Shown here: positions 18,809 through 29,700 of the stretch, one piece after another | How positions within the stretch are numbered: the first letter of the stretch is position 1 | Layout of the letters: each line of letters opens with the position of its first letter | Assembly (NCBI RefSeq): GCF_000012945.1 | Contig: NC_007511.1 | Coordinates: forward strand, 1,736,001 to 1,800,000 | Direction of reading: 5' to 3' | DNA: 64,000 nt | Source: Burkholderia lata | GTDB lineage: Bacteria; Pseudomonadota; Gammaproteobacteria; Burkholderiales; Burkholderiaceae | Notes under the pieces: model-generated | Database searches by the model: none | Told to the model about the DNA's origin: nothing | Seen by the model: only the letters and a program-made list of their open reading frames with translations | Program-made: the position numbers and the translations under genes

Positions 18809-19408
18809 TCCGATTGGCGGCACGAGATGCCGTGATGCCGCCGGCCTACGCTGGCGAATCTTCGCGAGCGTGATGTGATGCCGGCGGTCAGCGCATGCTG
18901 ACGGCAGTCGGCAAGTACGAACCGGGCGGCCGCGGCGATGGCCGCAAGCACCCGGTCGATGTTCGCAGTGCCTAGTCTGTTGCGTCGCCAGTTTCAGTTG
19001 CCAGGTTGCGCGATCAGGCTGGAGACCCATTCCACCACCGTCCGGATCGCCTCCGGACGGTCGCGTGCTCACGTGTTCAGCGAATTCCCCTCGTCGGATC
19101 GGGCACGTCGGGTTGCCCGATTCCGCTTTCTACTTTCCATATAGCCACGTTCGTCTGCCCCTCGTCCGGCGTGGCCGGGCATCATCCTCGAGCCCGGCCG
19201 ACGCGGCAGTGGCATCACACGCGCACCGTGCGGCCCACTGCGGTTTCCATTAGGCCCGACCCATCGCGAACCAGCGCCTGCTCCCGCGACCCACCCGCGA
19301 GATGACAAAAACCGGCATCGCCGAATCGTGACTTCGCGCTCGACGATATAATTCGCGCTCCGAGGGCATTCGAGCCCGACCGCGATGACAAGACAAGAAG
19401 AAGCAGAC
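18809..19408. other. 600-base intergenic region with hairpin and a possible LysR gene remnant
   Basis: No intact gene is seen. An 8-bp perfect stem lies at 19038-19045/19053-19060, without a T-run. On the minus strand, just before about 18998, a short frame reads like the last 20 or so residues of a LysR-type regulator (RPEAIRTVVEWVSSLIAQ), with nothing LysR-like upstream of it, so it may be the stub of a deleted gene. The promoter of the MoxR-led block should lie in 19200-19400. Confidence 0.35.
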
Positions 19409-20515
19409 ATGGCTCAGTCTCAACCGCATGCATTGCAGCGTCCGCCCGCTGAAGTCCTGTATGCCGATCAGCTCGCCGAGCTGAAGGCACAGGATGGCGC
19501 CCAACCCCGTCCGCCGGGCTGGCAATTGAGCCTGACGGCCGCCCGCGCATTCATTGCCGGCGATCGTGCGCTCGGCATCGCGCCGAAGATCGTCGCGCCG
19601 ATCGCGAGCATCGAGCGCATGCTCGTCACGCTTGCCACCGGCCGCGGGCTGATGCTGGTCGGCGAGCCGGGTACCGCGAAATCGATGTTGTCCGAGCTGC
19701 TGGCGGCCGCGATCAGCGGCACGTCGACGCTGACGATCCAGGGCGGCGCGTCGATCACCGAAGACCAGATCAAGTACGGCTGGAACTACGCGTTGCTGAT
19801 CAACGAAGGGCCGAGCCCGCGTGCGCTCGTGCCCGCGCCGCTGTACCAGGGCATGCACGACGGCCGGATCGTGCGCTTCGAGGAAATCACGCGTGCGCCG
19901 CTGGAAGTGCAGGACTGCCTGCTCGGCATGCTGTCGGACCGCGTGATGGCGGTGCCGGAACTGCACGGCGAACACGGGATGCTGTACGCGCGCGAAGGCT
20001 TCAACATCATCGCGACCGCGAACACGCGCGACCGTGGCGTGAACGAGATGAGCGCGGCGCTGAAGCGGCGCTTCGATTTCGAAACCGTGTTTCCGATTCT
20101 CGACTTCGACAGCGAACTCGCGCTCGTGCGCGAAGCCAGCGCGCGTCTCCTGGCCGGCAGCGGCATTCCGGCGGCCGTGCCGCAGCCGGTGCTGGAACTG
20201 CTGGTCACCACGTTCCGCGATCTGCGCGGCGGGGCCGGCGACGCGTCGGGCAGCGACGGCGCGATGGACCGTCTGACGGCGGTGATGTCGACGGCCGAAG
20301 CGGTGAACGTCGCGCATGCGGTCGGGGTGCGCGCATGGTTTCTCGAGCAGCGCGAAGGGTCGCCGCAGGATCTCGTCGACTGCATCGCCGGCACCGTCGT
20401 CAAGGACAACGCCGACGATCGCGCGAAGCTGCGCCGCTACTTCGAACAGAAGGCCGCACGGCGCGAAGGGGCGCACTGGCGCGCGTACTATGCGGCGCGC
20501 CACCGTTTGCCGTGA
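19409..20515 (+). CDS. MoxR-family AAA+ ATPase (YehL type)
   Basis: A 368-aa AAA+ ATPase, first gene of a colinear five-to-six-gene block. Walker A is GEPGTAKS (85-92), Walker B lies in RFEEITRAPLEVQDCLLG (about 155), and sensor 1 is in NIIATANTRDRGVNEMS, followed by the arginine-finger region LKRRFDFETVF. MoxR ATPases act as chaperone-like remodellers together with VWA-domain partners, and such a partner is encoded three genes on. The ATG at 19409 is preferred over 19385 because AGAAG precedes it. Corresponds in family and setting to E. coli yehL. Confidence 0.88.
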   Translation: MAQSQPHALQRPPAEVLYADQLAELKAQDGAQPRPPGWQLSLTAARAFIAGDRALGIAPKIVAPIASIERMLVTLATGRGLMLVGEPGTAKSMLSELLAAAISGTSTLTIQGGASITEDQIKYGWNYALLINEGPSPRALVPAPLYQGMHDGRIVRFEEITRAPLEVQDCLLGMLSDRVMAVPELHGEHGMLYAREGFNIIATANTRDRGVNEMSAALKRRFDFETVFPILDFDSELALVREASARLLAGSGIPAAVPQPVLELLVTTFRDLRGGAGDASGSDGAMDRLTAVMSTAEAVNVAHAVGVRAWFLEQREGSPQDLVDCIAGTVVKDNADDRAKLRRYFEQKAARREGAHWRAYYAARHRLP

Positions 20516-20659
20516 CGCACAGCATGAATGCGACTGTTCACGGCGATATGCCGCGGCCGGGACGGGTTGCGCCTGACGCGCACTGCGCGCACGGCGACAC
20601 GGGCCGGCCGGGCGCAATCGGCGCCGCCGCATGCATCGACGTCGACTGACGGGCGCCGC

Positions 20660-23152
20660 ATGCAGACCGACACGTCCAACACTCCTCACATCGTCGGCAT
20701 CCGGCATCACAGCCCCGCCTGCGCGCGGCTGGTGGCCGAGCGCATCCGCGCGCGGCGGCCGCGCTACGTGTTGATCGAAGGGCCGGCCGATTTCAACGAC
20801 CGGCTCGACGAACTGTATCGTCCGCACCGCCTGCCGATCGCGATCTACAGCTATCTGTCCGGCGATGCCGCGCATTACGGCTCGTGGACCCCGTTCGCCG
20901 AGCATTCGCCGGAATGGCAGGCTCTGCAGGCGGGGCGCGAAGTCGGCGCGATGGTTCGCTTCATCGACTTGCCCGCATGGCACGCGGCATTCTCGCGGCT
21001 GGAGAACCGCTATGCCGATGTCGCGGACGCCGAACACGAGGCACGCGCCGACGCCTACGAGCGCGCGCTGGCGGACACGCTTGCCGTGCAGGGCCGCGAT
21101 GCGCTGTGGGATCACCTGTTCGAGGACGTCGGCGATACGCCCGACGCACTGGACGAACTCGCGGAACGCCTGTCGACCTATTTCTCGCATCTGCGCGACG
21201 ACGATCCGGGCTCGCTCGGCAACCAGGCGCGCGAACGGATGATGGCGCGCTGGATCGCGTGGGCGGTCGCCGAAGCGGGCGGGCAGGCGGACGACGTGCT
21301 GGTCGTCTGCGGCGGCTATCACGCGCCCGCGCTGGCGCGACTCTGGCGCACGCTGCCGGCCGCGTTGCCCGATACGCCCGAACCCGGCTCGATCGACGGC
21401 GGTGCCGGTGCCGGCGCCGCGCTCGACGAACAGGCGAACGACCCCGGCGTTCCCGAGACGGATGCGAATGCCGCCGACGAGGCCGCGCACAGCATCCGCT
21501 ACGGTTCCTATCTCGTGCCTTACACGTTCAAGCGCCTCGACGCGTTCGCGGGCTACGCGTCGGGCATGCCTTCGCCGGCCTATTACCAGTGGGTCTGGGA
21601 ACACGGTGCCGAAGGGGCCGCGCGTCGCGTGCTCGAGCACGTGATGCAGCGGCTGCGCGCACGCAAGCTTCCCGTCTCGACAGCAGACCTGATCGCCGTG
21701 CACGTGCGGGCCGAAGGGCTGGCCCGCCTGCGTGGCCACGTGCGGCCGCTGCGTTGCGACTGGCTCGACGCGCTGGCCGGCGCGCTGGTGAAGGACGCGC
21801 TCGACGCGCCGCTGCCGTGGACCTATCGCGGGCCGCTGCGGGCCGGCACCGACCCGGTGCTGGTCGAGGCGATGGATGCGCTGGCCGGCGACGTTGCCGG
21901 TGAACTCGCGCCCGGCACGCCGCAACCGCCGCTCGTCGCCGCGGTGCGCGACGAACTGGCCGCGTTGGGCATCGTGCTGCGCGGCACGCTGACGCTCGAC
22001 CTGCTGACCGACGAAGGGCGTGCGCGCAGCCGCGTGCTGCACCGGCTGGCGCTGCTGCGCGTGCCCGGCATCGTGCGCCGCCAGGGCGCGCAACTGGCGA
22101 TGTCGGGTGAGCGCGACGAGGTCTGGCAGCTCGGCGAGCCGCTCGAGCAGCAGGCGGCGCTGATCGAAGCCGGTGCGTGGGGCGCGACGCTGGCCGACGC
22201 GGCACGCGCGCGGCTCGAGGATGAATTGCGCCAGGCCGGCGGTCGCATCGCGCCGCTCGCGGATGGTCTGAACCGTGCCGCGTGGGCCGGACTGGCGGCA
22301 CTGAGCGATCAGTTGCTGGATACGCTGCGTGATGCGGTCGCGCGCGAACAGCGTTTCGAGTCGCTCGCACCGGCGCTCGGCAACCTGTATACGCTGCTGC
22401 GTCATGGCCATCTGCTCGGCATGAACGATGCGCCGGTGTTGCGGATCGTCGTCGAGGCCGGTTTCGATCGCGCGCTATGGTTGCTGGAGCCGGCCGCCGC
22501 GCTGGCGCCGGCCGATCTCGATGCGCATGTGCAGGGGCACGTCGCGCTGCGCCGGATCGTGGCCGATGTGCTGGCCGGCGCCGATGGTGATGGTCAAGCG
22601 CCGCTCACGATCGAACCGTTGCGCGCGCTGGCCGTCTGGCGGCGCAAGGCGGCCGATACGGCGGCGGCGCCCGCGAGTCGCGGCGCGGCGCTTGGCGCGC
22701 TGCTCGGCCTCGCCGCACACGCCAGCACCGACGACGGTCAACCCGTCGCGGGTATCGACGACGCGATGGCGCTGCTGCAGGCGATGCCGGCCGCCGCGCT
22801 CGGCGATGCGCTCGGCGGCTTGCTTGCGCTGGCGCGCGAGACACTGGCGAGTGCCCCCGCGTTTGTTGCCGGCATGGATGCGACCGTGCGCGCGCTCGAC
22901 GATGCCGATTTCGTGCTCGCGCTACCGGGGCTGCGCGGCGCGTTCGCATGGTTGCCGCCTCAGGAGCGCGGGCGGCTCGCCGACCAGGTGCTCGCGCTGC
23001 ACCAGGCCACGCACCTGTCGCGACGTGTGCTGACGGAACGGCACGCGGAAGACGCATCGCCCGAGGCGGTCGCGCACGCCACACGCATCGAGGCGCAGGT
23101 GCTGGGCCGCCTGCGGCGCTGGGGGCTCACGCCCGATCCGGAGGCGTCGTGA
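20660..23152 (+). CDS. DUF5682 family protein (YehM type)
   Basis: An 830-aa cytosolic protein of unknown activity. It begins with the family hallmark IVGIRHHSPACARLV, followed by YVLIEGPADFNDRLDEL, and has a central VVCGGYHAPALARLW segment; these conserved His and Asp residues suggest an enzyme, but no reaction is known to me. The start at 20660 is the first that gives family-like sequence; 144 bases separate it from the MoxR gene. In E. coli the corresponding gene (yehM) also lies beside the MoxR ATPase and the VWA protein. Confidence 0.82.
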   Translation: MQTDTSNTPHIVGIRHHSPACARLVAERIRARRPRYVLIEGPADFNDRLDELYRPHRLPIAIYSYLSGDAAHYGSWTPFAEHSPEWQALQAGREVGAMVRFIDLPAWHAAFSRLENRYADVADAEHEARADAYERALADTLAVQGRDALWDHLFEDVGDTPDALDELAERLSTYFSHLRDDDPGSLGNQARERMMARWIAWAVAEAGGQADDVLVVCGGYHAPALARLWRTLPAALPDTPEPGSIDGGAGAGAALDEQANDPGVPETDANAADEAAHSIRYGSYLVPYTFKRLDAFAGYASGMPSPAYYQWVWEHGAEGAARRVLEHVMQRLRARKLPVSTADLIAVHVRAEGLARLRGHVRPLRCDWLDALAGALVKDALDAPLPWTYRGPLRAGTDPVLVEAMDALAGDVAGELAPGTPQPPLVAAVRDELAALGIVLRGTLTLDLLTDEGRARSRVLHRLALLRVPGIVRRQGAQLAMSGERDEVWQLGEPLEQQAALIEAGAWGATLADAARARLEDELRQAGGRIAPLADGLNRAAWAGLAALSDQLLDTLRDAVAREQRFESLAPALGNLYTLLRHGHLLGMNDAPVLRIVVEAGFDRALWLLEPAAALAPADLDAHVQGHVALRRIVADVLAGADGDGQAPLTIEPLRALAVWRRKAADTAAAPASRGAALGALLGLAAHASTDDGQPVAGIDDAMALLQAMPAAALGDALGGLLALARETLASAPAFVAGMDATVRALDDADFVLALPGLRGAFAWLPPQERGRLADQVLALHQATHLSRRVLTERHAEDASPEAVAHATRIEAQVLGRLRRWGLTPDPEAS

Positions 23153-23252
23153 TCCATCAATCGACGGGCCGCCATGCGCCCGGCTTCTTCTTACTTCACC
23201 ACGATGTCGCGCCGTCACGGCACGGAGCGGCGTGGTTTCCGCGAGACCTGCG

Positions 23253-24377
23253 ATGCCGCTGAACATTCCCGGTCCGCTCGAACGCTGGCGCCTGCTGCTC
23301 GGCGAACCGGCCGAAGCCGCGTGCGGCACGCCGGGCGCCGACGCGCAGGCTGCCGACGCGGCGCTCGAATGGCTGTACGGTCGCGACGACGATCGCGCGA
23401 AGCGTGGCGAGCGCGGTGCCGGCCTGGGGCCGTCCGCGCTGAGCACGCCGGACTGGATCAACACGATCCACACGCTGTTTCCGAAAGAAGTGATCGACCG
23501 GCTCGAACGCGATGCGGTCGAGCGCTTCGGCATCGACGAAGTCGTCACGAACCTCGAGGTGCTGGAGCGGATCGAGCCATCCGAATCACTGCTGCGCGCC
23601 GTCCTGCACACGAAGCACCTGATGAATCCCGAGGTGCTCGCGGCCGCGCGGCGGCTGGTTGCCGAGGTGGTCCGGCGCATCATGGAGCGGCTGGCGACCG
23701 AGGTGCGACAGGCCTTCAGCGGCACGCGCGACCGGCGGCGGCGCTCGCGGATGAAGATCGCGCGCAACTTCGACTACACACGCACGCTGGCCGCGAACCT
23801 GCGCCACTGGCATCCCGAGCGGCGCAAGCTGTATCTCGACACGCCGGTCTTCAACAGTCGCACGCGTCGCCAGGCCGAGCCGTGGGACATCGTGCTGCTC
23901 GTCGACCAGAGCGGATCGATGGTCAACTCGGTGATCCACAGCGCGGTGATGGCCGCGTGCCTGTGGCAATTGCCGGGCATGCGCACGCGGCTCGTGGCCT
24001 TCGATACGTCGGTGGTCGACCTGACCGCCGACGTATCCGACCCGGTCGAGCTGCTGATGAAGGTTCAGCTCGGCGGCGGCACGGACATTGCGAAAGCCGT
24101 CGCGTATGCGCAATCCTGCGTTGCGAATCCCGCGCGCACGGTCGTCGTGCTCGTCAGCGATTTCTATGAAGGCGGCAGCGGCTACGAACTCGTGCGTCGC
24201 GTGAAGGCACTGGCCGAGAGCGGCGCGCGCGTGCTCGGTTTGGCTGCGCTCGATTCGGCGGCCGAGCCCGCGTACGACCGCGAGATGGCGGCGCGGCTCG
24301 TGAACGCCGGCGCGCAAATCGGCGCGATGACGCCCGGGCAACTGGCCGCGTGGCTCGCCGAGAAGGTGCAGGGATGA
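23253..24377 (+). CDS. VWA domain-containing protein (YehP type)
   Basis: A 374-aa protein with a C-terminal von Willebrand A domain. The metal-ion-dependent adhesion site is seen as DQSGSM (about 217-222), with a later Thr in GGGTDIAKAV and Asp in VLVSDFYEGG. The N-terminal 200 residues are helical and contain FPKEVIDRLERDAVERF. VWA proteins of this kind are the partners of MoxR ATPases and are thought to present substrates. The stop overlaps the next start (ATGA). Confidence 0.88.
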   Translation: MPLNIPGPLERWRLLLGEPAEAACGTPGADAQAADAALEWLYGRDDDRAKRGERGAGLGPSALSTPDWINTIHTLFPKEVIDRLERDAVERFGIDEVVTNLEVLERIEPSESLLRAVLHTKHLMNPEVLAAARRLVAEVVRRIMERLATEVRQAFSGTRDRRRRSRMKIARNFDYTRTLAANLRHWHPERRKLYLDTPVFNSRTRRQAEPWDIVLLVDQSGSMVNSVIHSAVMAACLWQLPGMRTRLVAFDTSVVDLTADVSDPVELLMKVQLGGGTDIAKAVAYAQSCVANPARTVVVLVSDFYEGGSGYELVRRVKALAESGARVLGLAALDSAAEPAYDREMAARLVNAGAQIGAMTPGQLAAWLAEKVQG

Positions 24378-26608
24378 GCGCGCCGATGCGTGACGATCTG
24401 CTCGAACTGACGCCGGAGGCGCTGACCGCGCTCGCCAATGCCGGGTTCGTCAAGCGGGCACAGAAGGATGTCGCGGCCGGCGCGTTGCCGGCACTGGCTG
24501 TCGACGGCGACGGTACGGTGCATGCGTCGTTCGACGACGGCGTGCGGACCAGCCTGCCGCCGGGCCGAACGTTGCGCGATGCCGCATGCAGTTGCACGGC
24601 AAGCGGCATGTGCCGGCATCGCGTGATGCTGGTGCTGGCCTATCAGGCGAACATGCAGGCGAACGAAGCGGTCGATGCGACCGATTCGGCCGATGTGCGT
24701 GCGGGCGGAGACGGCAAGACGGAGCCGGTCGATACGCGCGACGAAGCGGCACGCAATCCGAATGACGTGGCGCGCGACGGCCCGGACTTTGCACCGCCGG
24801 ATGACGACACGAGCGGCACGTCGTCCGCGGATCGTGCATGGAGCCCCGCCGATTTCGACGATGCCGCGCTGGCGGCGAGTTTCGCGCCGTCGGTGCTCGA
24901 ACAGGCCGTGCGCATGGCGGCGGCGCGGCCCGTCGTGGCCGTGCAGCCGTGGGCCGGCGCGCAAGGGTCCCCGGTTGCACGACTGCCGATGTGTACGGTG
25001 CGGTTCTTCTCGCGACGCTCGCTTGCGCATGCGCGCTGCGATTGCCGGCAGGGCAGCGGCTGCGCGCACGTGGTGGTCGCCGTCTGGGCGTTTCGCCAGG
25101 CCGGCGCACCGGCCGACGGCGTATCGGAGGCGATCGTCGAGGTGCGTCCGCCGGCCGGCGACGAAGGCGAGAGCGACGACGACCGCTCGCCGTTGCGCGA
25201 CGATGCGGCGCACGCGTTGATCGCCGACCTCGACACGCTGGTGCACGCGCTGTGGCTGGACGGCTCGAGCCAGCCGCCGATCGCGCTCGCCGCACGCGTG
25301 GAGTCGCTGCGCGGCCGCCTGCGCGAGCGCGGCTGGCAGTGGGTCGACGACGCGCTCGACGAAGCCTGGCAGCTGGTGCACGCGCAGCATGCGCGCAGCA
25401 GCCGTTTCGAGCCGCTGCGGCTCGTGCGCGTGCTGGCCGAACTGTGGGCGCGCCTGCGCGCGGCGAGGTCCGCCGCGACGCAGCGCGACGGTGCCGCGGT
25501 GCCGGCCCGCCAGATGCTCGGCATCGGCGTGAAGGGCGAGGTCGAACTCGATCATCTGCGGCTGGTGTCGCTCGGCGTCGAGCTGTGGGCCGACGACGCG
25601 GAAGAGGGGGCGAGCGTGCTGTTCGCCGATCCCGACACGCAGACCGTGATGGTGCTGACGCGAAACTGGCCGCGTGCCGCCGACGTCGCGGCCGGCGGCC
25701 GGGCACCAGATCTGGCCGGCCGCCGCGTCGCGGGTTTTCCGTTGCGGCAGATCGCGGCCGGGCAGGTCGTCACGAAAACCGCGAAGCGTCGCGCGAACGG
25801 TGCGGTCGACATCGCGGCCGGCGTACGGCAGACGGGCGTGCTGCCGCTGTCACCGAAATCCTGGGACGATCTCGCTGCGCCGATCCGCCAGCCGGGCATC
25901 GCGGCGCTCGTCGCGCACCTGCGTGACGCGCTGCCCGATTTCGTGCGGCCGAGACAGGCGGCGAATGGCGCGGCGGCCGGCGCAGCCGGGTCGCTGCACG
26001 TCGTCGCGTTCGAGCCGATGGTCGTGCGCTCGGTCCATTGGGATGCGGCCGCGCAGGTGCTGCACGCGCGGCTCGCGCAGGGCGAAGCCGGTGCGGCCGA
26101 CGCGGGCGGCGAAGATGTGCTGCATCTCGCGCTGCCGCATCGCGCCGTGGCGCCTGGCGCAGTCGATGCGCTGGCGCGCGCGTTGTCCGGCGAATGGGGC
26201 GCGTTGCGCGCACTGGCGGGCACCGTGCGCCTGCACGCGGGCACGGCCGTGATGCGGCCGCTGGCCGTGCTGACCGCGCAGCGCGCCGTCGTACTGCAGA
26301 CCGAGGCGGCGGCGCCGCAACCGCTGCCGCTGGCCGGCGGGCGCGAGCCGTCGCCCGCGCTGGTCGCGCTCGCGGAGGACACGCTGGCGCTGCTGGCCGA
26401 GTGGCTGAGGCAGGGCATGCGCCACCAGGGCGGCGGTGCGGTCGAGCGCGCGCTGGCACAGGCTGCGCGGCTGGAGCGGGCCGGCCTCGCGCATGCGGGC
26501 CGGCTGCTGCGCGCGCTGGCTGACGGCCTGCGTGCCGCGCAACCGGCGTCGCTTCTGGCGCAACTGGGTTCGCTGACGTTGCTGCTGCTGGGCATCGTCG
26601 AGCAATGA
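24374..26608 (+). CDS. Double SWIM zinc-finger protein (YehQ type)
   Basis: A 744-aa protein with two SWIM-type (CxCx(n)CxH) motifs: CSCTASGMCRH near residue 72 and CDCRQGSGCAH near residue 222. SWIM fingers bind DNA or protein. Between and after them the protein is Ala/Arg-rich and helical with no further domain I can name. The start at 24374 overlaps the VWA stop (ATGA), so the pair is translationally coupled. The family and position correspond to E. coli yehQ. The fingers suggest the MoxR/VWA machine acts on a nucleic-acid-bound target; that is inference. Confidence 0.84.
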   Translation: MSAPMRDDLLELTPEALTALANAGFVKRAQKDVAAGALPALAVDGDGTVHASFDDGVRTSLPPGRTLRDAACSCTASGMCRHRVMLVLAYQANMQANEAVDATDSADVRAGGDGKTEPVDTRDEAARNPNDVARDGPDFAPPDDDTSGTSSADRAWSPADFDDAALAASFAPSVLEQAVRMAAARPVVAVQPWAGAQGSPVARLPMCTVRFFSRRSLAHARCDCRQGSGCAHVVVAVWAFRQAGAPADGVSEAIVEVRPPAGDEGESDDDRSPLRDDAAHALIADLDTLVHALWLDGSSQPPIALAARVESLRGRLRERGWQWVDDALDEAWQLVHAQHARSSRFEPLRLVRVLAELWARLRAARSAATQRDGAAVPARQMLGIGVKGEVELDHLRLVSLGVELWADDAEEGASVLFADPDTQTVMVLTRNWPRAADVAAGGRAPDLAGRRVAGFPLRQIAAGQVVTKTAKRRANGAVDIAAGVRQTGVLPLSPKSWDDLAAPIRQPGIAALVAHLRDALPDFVRPRQAANGAAAGAAGSLHVVAFEPMVVRSVHWDAAAQVLHARLAQGEAGAADAGGEDVLHLALPHRAVAPGAVDALARALSGEWGALRALAGTVRLHAGTAVMRPLAVLTAQRAVVLQTEAAAPQPLPLAGGREPSPALVALAEDTLALLAEWLRQGMRHQGGGAVERALAQAARLERAGLAHAGRLLRALADGLRAAQPASLLAQLGSLTLLLLGIVEQ

Positions 26609-26776
26609 CGGCATGACCGTCGACCGGGCGAGCAGGCAGCGCCCGACATCGCGAGTCGTCGTGCAAATTGCACGGATCGCGGGATGAATGAACGAGAGGG
26701 CGTCGTGGCTGCGTGGCGGCCACGACATGCAGGCGCGGCATCGTGCTGCGTCGTCGATCCGAGTGAGAGGGAACGG

Positions 26777-29700
26777 ATGCGTCGTTTTGAACTGATCGAA
26801 GGCAATTCCAGCAAGTTCTGGGAAGTGGAGCAGGACGGCTCCGGGCTCAATATCCGCTGGGGCCGCATCGGCACCGCGGGCCAGAGCCAGACGAAGGCGT
26901 TCGCGGACGACGCGAAGGCGCGCGCCGCGCTCGACAAGCTCGTCAAGGAAAAGACCGGCAAGGGCTATGCGGAAGTCGCGGTGGCGGCCGGCACCAGCAT
27001 CGGCGCGACCGCCGCGAAGCCGCCGGCCGCCGTGCCGTCGGCCACTTCGACCGCCGTGCCGGAGGGGGCCGCAAAGGCAGAGGCAGAAACGGCCGCGAGC
27101 GCGCAACCCGCAGCGGCGAATGTCGCGCATGGTGCGCCGCCCGCGCCTCCGGGCCAGCCGGCCGCGTTGGCGCCGCTTTCGACGGCCGCATCAACCACGG
27201 CCCCCGCACCCGTGCCGCCCGTCGCCACCGAAAGTATCGACGCCCAGTGCGAGCGCGTCTTCGAAATCATGCGCGCGCAGATCGCGAACGGCGAGATGAA
27301 GCCTGGCGAGAAACTGACGGTCGCTGCGATCAAGCGCCGCTATAACGTCGGCGACCAGGGCGCCGCGATGGCGTTCGACCTGCTGAAGTCGCGCCGTCTG
27401 CTGTACGGCTGGGGAACGTCGGCCGCCGTGCACGACCACGCGCAGGCGGCAGCCGTGGCGCTGGGCGAGTCGGTGGCGACCGAGGCCGCCGCACTGGCGC
27501 CCGCCGCACCCGCGGTCGCCGACACGGGCGCACCGCCGTGGCTGGCGCACGGCGACCCCGTGCGCCTGTCGCCGCAGATGCAGCGCGAAGCCTATGCGTC
27601 GCGCCGCTTTCCCGTCGAGGTGACGGTGCTCGACGTGCGCGCCGCGTGGCTGAAGATCGAAGGCAAGGACGGTTACTCGATCGACATCGGCGCGACCGAT
27701 GCGGCGCTGCGCCCGGCCGTCCAGCGGATGCTCGACCGGCTGGCCGCGCGCACGCCGATTGCCGGTCCGGTGGCGGATGCGGAAGCCGATGCCGCGCTGT
27801 TCGCGCTGGCGATGACCGTCGGCGACTATCACGGCGAAACCACGATCAGCCGCCCGGTCGTCGATTACCTGGTTGCGCAATACGGCTTGACGGGCACGAT
27901 CGACGTGCTGCTCGATGCGTTGAAAATCCAGGTGCATGCCGACTACGACCGTCAGGCGCAGCGCCGCGTCCACCGCTTCACGACGAATGTCGAAGGCCCG
28001 GTGCGCGGTAGCTGGCGCGGGCCGATCGTCGGCAGCGAGGCGGCGCTGCGCGAGCATCTCGCCGCCGCGAGCGAGGCGGACTGGCAGGCCTGCGTCGACA
28101 GGAGCGAGGCCGCGTTGCCGATGCTGCACCCGACCCGCCAGCCGATTCCCGCACTGTTGTTGCCCGATGCGCCGCACGTGTCGAATGCCCTGGTGCGCCG
28201 GCTGGGTGCCGAGCGCGACGTGCCCGAGACGCTGCACTGGATGTTGCTGACCGCGACCGATCCCGATGCGATCGCGATCGCCGCGAAAATCCGGCCGGAC
28301 AGCTATGGCCATTCGTTCTGGGGGCTGTCGCGGATGGTCGCGACTGCGCTGCGCGAGCGCGGCGCGGCGGCGTTCGACGTGCTCGAACGCGGCGCCGCCG
28401 ACGATGCGGCGGGCGACGCGCTCGCCGCGATCGGCACGCCCGACGCGGTGGCGGCACTGGCGAAGGTCGCGAGCGGTTCGAAGGGCGCACTCGCGCGCCT
28501 GTCGCTGTCGCTCGATCGCTGGCCGGTGGCGGGCATGGTCGCGCTGTCGCGGCTCGTGGCCGCGGGCGGCAAGGATGCCGGCCTGCTGACGCCGAGCCTG
28601 ACACGCCTGCTGCGCGCGCATACGGCGCACGTCGACGGGCTGCGGCCGTGGCTCGACGCACCGGCACAGGCGGTGATCGACAAACTGCTCGCGCTGCTGG
28701 CCGGCCCGGCCGACGTCGCATCGACGGACGAATTGCCGGGCGTGCTCGCCGCGCCGCCGTGGCTTGCCGCGCGGCAGAAGAAGGCCGCTGCACTGACGCT
28801 GGAGCCGCTCGAGCTGGCGGCGATCGAATGCTGGGACGAAGCGAAGCGCAACCACGCGAAAACGCCGGACCAGTGGGAGGCGAAGCGACTTGCCGAGGCG
28901 GCGAAGAACACGCTGACGCTGGCCGCGGGCCTGGGTTTCGACGCGAGCAAGAAGTACTACGGGCCGCTCGGCGAGGCTGCGGCAAAGGCGATCCGGCAAG
29001 GCGACGCGCCGGCGTTCGTCACCGCGTGGCGCGCGATGATCGACGAGCGCAAGCGCGAGCGGTACTTCTGGTACTCGCTGCGCGCCGAGTACCTGACGCT
29101 GCTGCCGGCCGCGGTGGCCGTCGACATCTGGAACGCGATCGCAGGCGACTACAGCACGGCCGGCGTCAACATGCTGATGGCGACTTTCGGCTTGCCCGCG
29201 TTGCCCGGCCTCATGGCAACCGTGCGCAGCAAGCCGACGGAGAATTTCAGTTACGCGCTGAACTACGGCGCCATCGAATGCGCGCCGATCGCGGCCCGCG
29301 CGTTCGCGAAGCTGAAGACGTTGCGCGACGACGGCCGTGCGTGGCTGCTGAAGTTTCCCGAGCATGCGGCCAGCGGCCTGATCGCGCCGTCGCTCGGCAA
29401 GCCGGGCGAAGCGCGCGACTGCGCCGGCACCGCGCTGCGTTTGCTGCAGGCGAACGGCCACGAGGCGCTGCTGATGGACGTCGCCTCGCGCTATGCCGAC
29501 GCCGCGGTGCCGCAGGCGGTGCGCGCGGTGCTCGACGAGAGCCCGCTCGACCGGTTCCCGACCAAGCGCAGCAAGCTGCCCGAATTCTGGCAGCCGCGCG
29601 GCTGGCGCCGGCCGGTGCTGAAGAACGGCAAGGCGCTGCCGGACGATGCGCTCGACCCTCTCGGCCAGATGCTGACGTTCCCGACCAGTGAAGGGATCTA

